From Paulinella micropora (taxonomy: Eukaryota; Cercozoa; Imbricatea; Euglyphida): DNA of 64,000 nt. The notes under the pieces were generated by a model that saw only the letters and a program-made list of their open reading frames with translations, searched no databases and was not told where the DNA came from. Each line of letters opens with the position of its first letter. Within the stretch, counting starts at the first letter, position 1. The stretch is taken from positions 2,704 through 66,703 of the forward strand of contig BJOX01000074.1 of assembly GCA_009731375.1 (NCBI GenBank), read 5' to 3'. Shown here one piece after another: positions 60,378-64,000 of the stretch. The position numbers and the translations under genes were made by a program.

Positions 60378-61516
60378 TGTATGTACGTATGTATGTACGT
60401 ATGTATGTACGTATGTACGTACGTATGTACGTACGTATGTACGTGCGTATGTATGTATGTATGTATGTATGTACATGTACATGTACATGTACATACATAA
60501 ATACATACATACATACATACATACATACATACACACACACACACTCACACACACACACAAGTCAACACATTTTGCGTAATACATGAGCTGAATGGTTTAT
60601 TCAGTACATAAACACTAATGTACATCACCTACCACCTAACTAACTCCCTACACAAATACACACTACACATACACACTAAATACATTCATACACCCCAACA
60701 TACACTCATTCCTTCGTTCATACTTAATCCAAGCACACATGCATACATACATACATGCATACATACATAACATACATACATAACATACATAACATACATA
60801 ACATGCATAACATACATAACATGCATAACATACATAACATGCATAACATACATAACATACATACATTACATACATTACATACATTGCATTCCATACATTC
60901 CATACATTCCATACATTCCATACATACCATACATAACATACATTCCATACACAACATACACAACATACATTACATACATTACATACATTACGTTACGCAC
61001 ATTACATGACATTATATGACATTATATGAAATTACATGACATACATGACATGCATGACATACATGACATTACATGACATGCATGACATACATGACATACA
61101 TGACATACATGACATACATGACATTACATGACATGCATGACATACATAACATACATGACATGCATGACATACATTACAGACGTTGCAGACATTACAGACA
61201 TTACAGACATTACATGCATGCATGTCTGTATGTATGTATGTATGTATGTATGTATGTATGTATGAATGTATGTATGTATGTATGTATGTATGTATGAATG
61301 TATGTATGTATGTATGTATGTGTATGTACGTATGTATGTATGTATGTATGTATGTATGTATGTTTGTATGTATATACATGTATACATGTATGTATGTATG
61401 TATGTATGTATGTATGTATACATGTATGTATGTATGTATGTATGTATGTGTGTGTATGTATGTACGTAAGTATGTAAGTAAGTAAGTATATGTATGTATG
61501 TACGTATGTATGTATG

Positions 61517-61548
<32 letters not shown>

Positions 61549-62620
61549 CATGTATGTATGCATGTATGTATGTATGTATGCATGTATGTGTATGTATGTA
61601 TGTATGTATGTATGCAATGTAATGTAATGTACTGTAATCCAATTTGATGCAATGCAATGTAATGTAATGTGATGTAATGTAATGTAATGTAATGCCATGC
61701 CATGCCATGCCATGCCATGCAATTCAATTCAATGAAATGCAATTCTGTGCAAGGTAATGTAATGTAATTTAATGTATTGCATGCAATTTAATGCCATGTA
61801 ATGTAATGTAATGTAATGTAATGTAATATATGTAATGTTATGTAATGTAATGCAATATAATGTAATATAATGTAATGTGTAATGTAATGGTAATGGTAAT
61901 GGTAATGTAATGTCATGTAATGTTATGTAATGTTATGTAATGTTATGTAATGTTATGTAATGTTATGTAATGTCACGTTACGTTATGTTATGTATTGTAA
62001 TGTAATTTTATGTTATGTTATGTTACGTCATGTTATGTTATGTTATGTTATGTTATGTTATGTTATATTATATTATGTTATATTATGTTATGAAATGCAT
62101 GCATGTATGTATGTGTGTTTATGTATGTATGTATGTATGTATGTATGTACGTATGTATGTATGTATGTATGTATGTATGTATGTATGTATGCAATATGTA
62201 TCATGTATGACCGAATGAGTAAGTGAGTGTATGTAATGTGTGTAAAATGTATTCAGGTGCGTATGTAACATGCTTTTGTATAGATAAGTAGCTACAAACC
62301 ATTCTTCTTTCTGTATAATATTATATATATATGTATCTATATATGTTTGCATGTTCGCACGTATTCATTCGTTTACTAATATATATACATATATATATAT
62401 ATATACATATATATATACATATATATATATACACACACATATATATATGATATATATGATATATATACATATATATATATAATATATATATATATATATA
62501 ATATATATATATATATTATATATATATATGTATATATATATGTATATATATATACATATATATATATATATGTATATATATATATGTGTGTGTGTGTATG
62601 TATGTATGTATGTATGTATA
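59945..62620. repeat. CATA, ATGT, ACATA/ATGAC, TTATG and TA arrays
   Basis: CATA to ATGT strand switch at about 60057, ATACATAAC-type 60765-60990, ATGACATAC-type 61000-61180, ATGT 61205-61610, TAATG/TTATG pentamers 61615-62090, TA-rich 62380-62590. Confidence 0.85.
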
Positions 62621-62811
62621 TGTGTTTGTGTGTGCATTTATTTATTTACCTGTTTGTTTTTTTGTTTGGTTATTTGGTTGGTTGCTGGTGTTGCTTGTTT
62701 TGTTTCGTTCGTTTGTTCAGATTTTGTATTTATCTGAAGTCACAGAAGTGGTATGTCTTATGCTCATTGCTGTTGGTGTGTGTGGTAGGGCTGCTATTGC
62801 GCTGAGGCGGG

Positions 62812-63513
62812 ATGGCTGAGGTGACGCCGGATGGCAAGGCGTTATTTGCGGACGAGCACCGGCCACCCTCCACTAAAGTGGACCGCGAAGTAATTACCAC
62901 CCTCATGTCATGCGTTGCCAGATTGTTGGATGTCTGTGTGTGTGGGCAGTACTTTCTAGCAGACGCAGGACTCATGGACGCTCTGGACATGTTTCCCTCC
63001 ACACCAAAAGACCTGGATGATTCTGTGACCAAGATAAGTGACCTCACCAAAGGCGACGGTGGAAGACGTCAAGAAGTTGCAACCATGTTATTCAAGGAAT
63101 ATGATGCTGATGAAAAAGGTCAGACGGTGGTCCCATTTGTTTGTGCCAGGATGGCTGCTCATGCCCAGGCTATTTGAGGCCCGAACAAGCCAGCAAATGT
63201 TTAGAGGTCTACCTTCTACATTTTTTCAACGTTTCACTTAATGTCTGATTTGGTTAGGTTGTCATTAACAGACTCTCGGAGGAGTTACCAAAGGTCGTAA
63301 AAGGAAAACTGCTGTGGCTGGTTTGACTTGCGCTGCTGCCTGTACATGATATAGGATAAACGACCAAGTCCAAGTGAAGTGGTCAAGTTTGTTGCGGATT
63401 CGGCGAAGGAATTCACCAGCCTTGAGGACGGAAGAGTTCATTTGGCTCAATTCCTGGAAATAGTATCTCTGGAAGTCGACGATGGAGATGAGATGGGCGA
63501 AGCAATGAGCTGA
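62812..63513 (+). CDS. Small acidic protein with degenerate EF-hand-like motifs
   Basis: Three exons join in frame: 62812-63126, 63258-63293 and 63355-63513, with GT-AG introns of 131 and 61 nt, giving 169 aa. The ATG lies in a strong context (GGCGGGATGG). The middle holds KEYDADEKGQTVVINRL, which resembles an EF-hand loop (D1, D3, G6) but lacks a good position-12 Glu. The last exon holds TSLEDGRVHLAQF, a second loop-like stretch with DG-x-V, and ends in a very acidic tail (EVDDGDEMGEAMS-stop). I do not recognise the family. A calcium-binding or calmodulin-like role is an inference from the loop pattern only. The intron between exons 1 and 2 was chosen because it keeps the frame; reading through ends at a stop at 63175. 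Confidence 0.55.
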
Positions 63514-63719
63514 ACCAAAGGTTCAACGAATGATGTAGCATATATCATGATACCTCCTGCAAAACGTTGGCATTCGCCTTATTCAGCCTATCAACAAATG
63601 TATTAATATTCATCAATATGTAAGTAAAATTCGAGTTCAACCGAATGATCACGTGCTGGCCAGTTGGAACTTTGAATATCATTCTAACCCTTCATCTTTT
63701 ACTCAGGCTGAAGACATAC

Positions 63720-63945
63720 GCTTCCCACTCATCACTTCTAGTTACTTATGTTCGCCTACTTACATGCTTAATTTTCAGCTCTTCGAAAAGCAAGCGTTCT
63801 CCACTGCAAGTATTGAAAGTCGTTCGGTAGCAGCGGAACTTCAAGAAGTGGTAAGTTTTTCCACAATCAACTCAGACTTTTAATAATATAACTTAATACT
63901 TGCCTTTCCGAGTCGTAGAGATGAGTGGGAAGCATAAGACAGCCT
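63720..63945. repeat. Two arms of the dispersed repeat at the window end
   Basis: 63740-63840 matches the CTTACTTGCATGCT-TTTTCAGCTC-ACGAAAAGCAAGCGTTCT type seen at 7530, 14690 and 34890. 63880-63940 matches the AATACTTGCC-TCGTAGAG-TGAGTGGGAAGC type seen at 5160 and 21180 in reverse. No gene seen from 63514 to 64000. Confidence 0.5.
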
Positions 63946-64000
63946 GAGAGAACGGAACTGAGTGGTGTTTCTGTTGGAACTATAATCTTTATTAATAGTT

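Overview
The window is a 64 kb draft-assembly piece of nuclear DNA from a eukaryote I cannot name. Simple-sequence repeats cover most of it: ATCT/GATA, ATGT, CT/GA, GAA, AGT/ACT and ATT arrays, plus penta-, hexa- and nonamers. Genes have GT-AG introns. tRNA-derived SINEs, non-LTR retrotransposon remnants and fold-back elements are present, and there are seventeen runs of N. Nearly every long open frame is a translated microsatellite (runs of [14 protein letters not shown] or N) and is not a gene. Real coding sequence sits in short, non-repetitive islands between repeats, often with a splice acceptor and donor exactly at the island edges.

Two conserved genes could be rebuilt exon by exon with every splice phase matching. 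On the + strand, 24.8-34.8 kb, is SEN2 (TSEN2), the catalytic subunit of tRNA-splicing endonuclease, in about 13 exons of 28-135 nt. On the - strand, 58.2-50.3 kb, is ALG11, the ER alpha-1,2-mannosyltransferase of N-glycan precursor synthesis, in 11 exons coding 484 residues. Some ALG11 introns are only 50-55 nt; two exceed 1.5 kb and are filled with repeats, SINEs and gaps. Weaker gene models are a 61-residue single-pass membrane protein (17.0-15.5 kb, -), an EF-hand-like acidic protein (62.8-63.5 kb, +), a five-exon unknown gene (47.45-44.5 kb, -), an E/Q-rich exon (40.4-40.0 kb, -) and several isolated exon-like islands.

Layout: 0-2.8 kb, microsatellites and a SINE. 3.75-15.3 kb, a segment present twice in tandem (A1, A2) with a fold-back MITE and hairpins; A2 contains a 1,246-bp stretch repeated exactly across a 10-N gap, probably an unmerged contig overlap. 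15.3-24 kb, the small membrane-protein gene, decayed repeats, a LINE fragment and coding-like islands. 24.8-34.8 kb, SEN2. 35-44.5 kb, inverted repeats, another repeat family, an E-rich exon, a second LINE fragment and minisatellites. 44.5-49 kb, two unknown - strand genes. 50.3-58.2 kb, ALG11. 58.5-62.6 kb, penta/hexa/nonamer arrays. 62.8-63.5 kb, the EF-hand-like gene.

The most unusual signal is that three SEN2 exons, and two exons of the unknown 45-kb gene, lie beside decayed tandem copies of themselves with their splice acceptors. This suggests that repeat-driven duplication copies exons in this genome.
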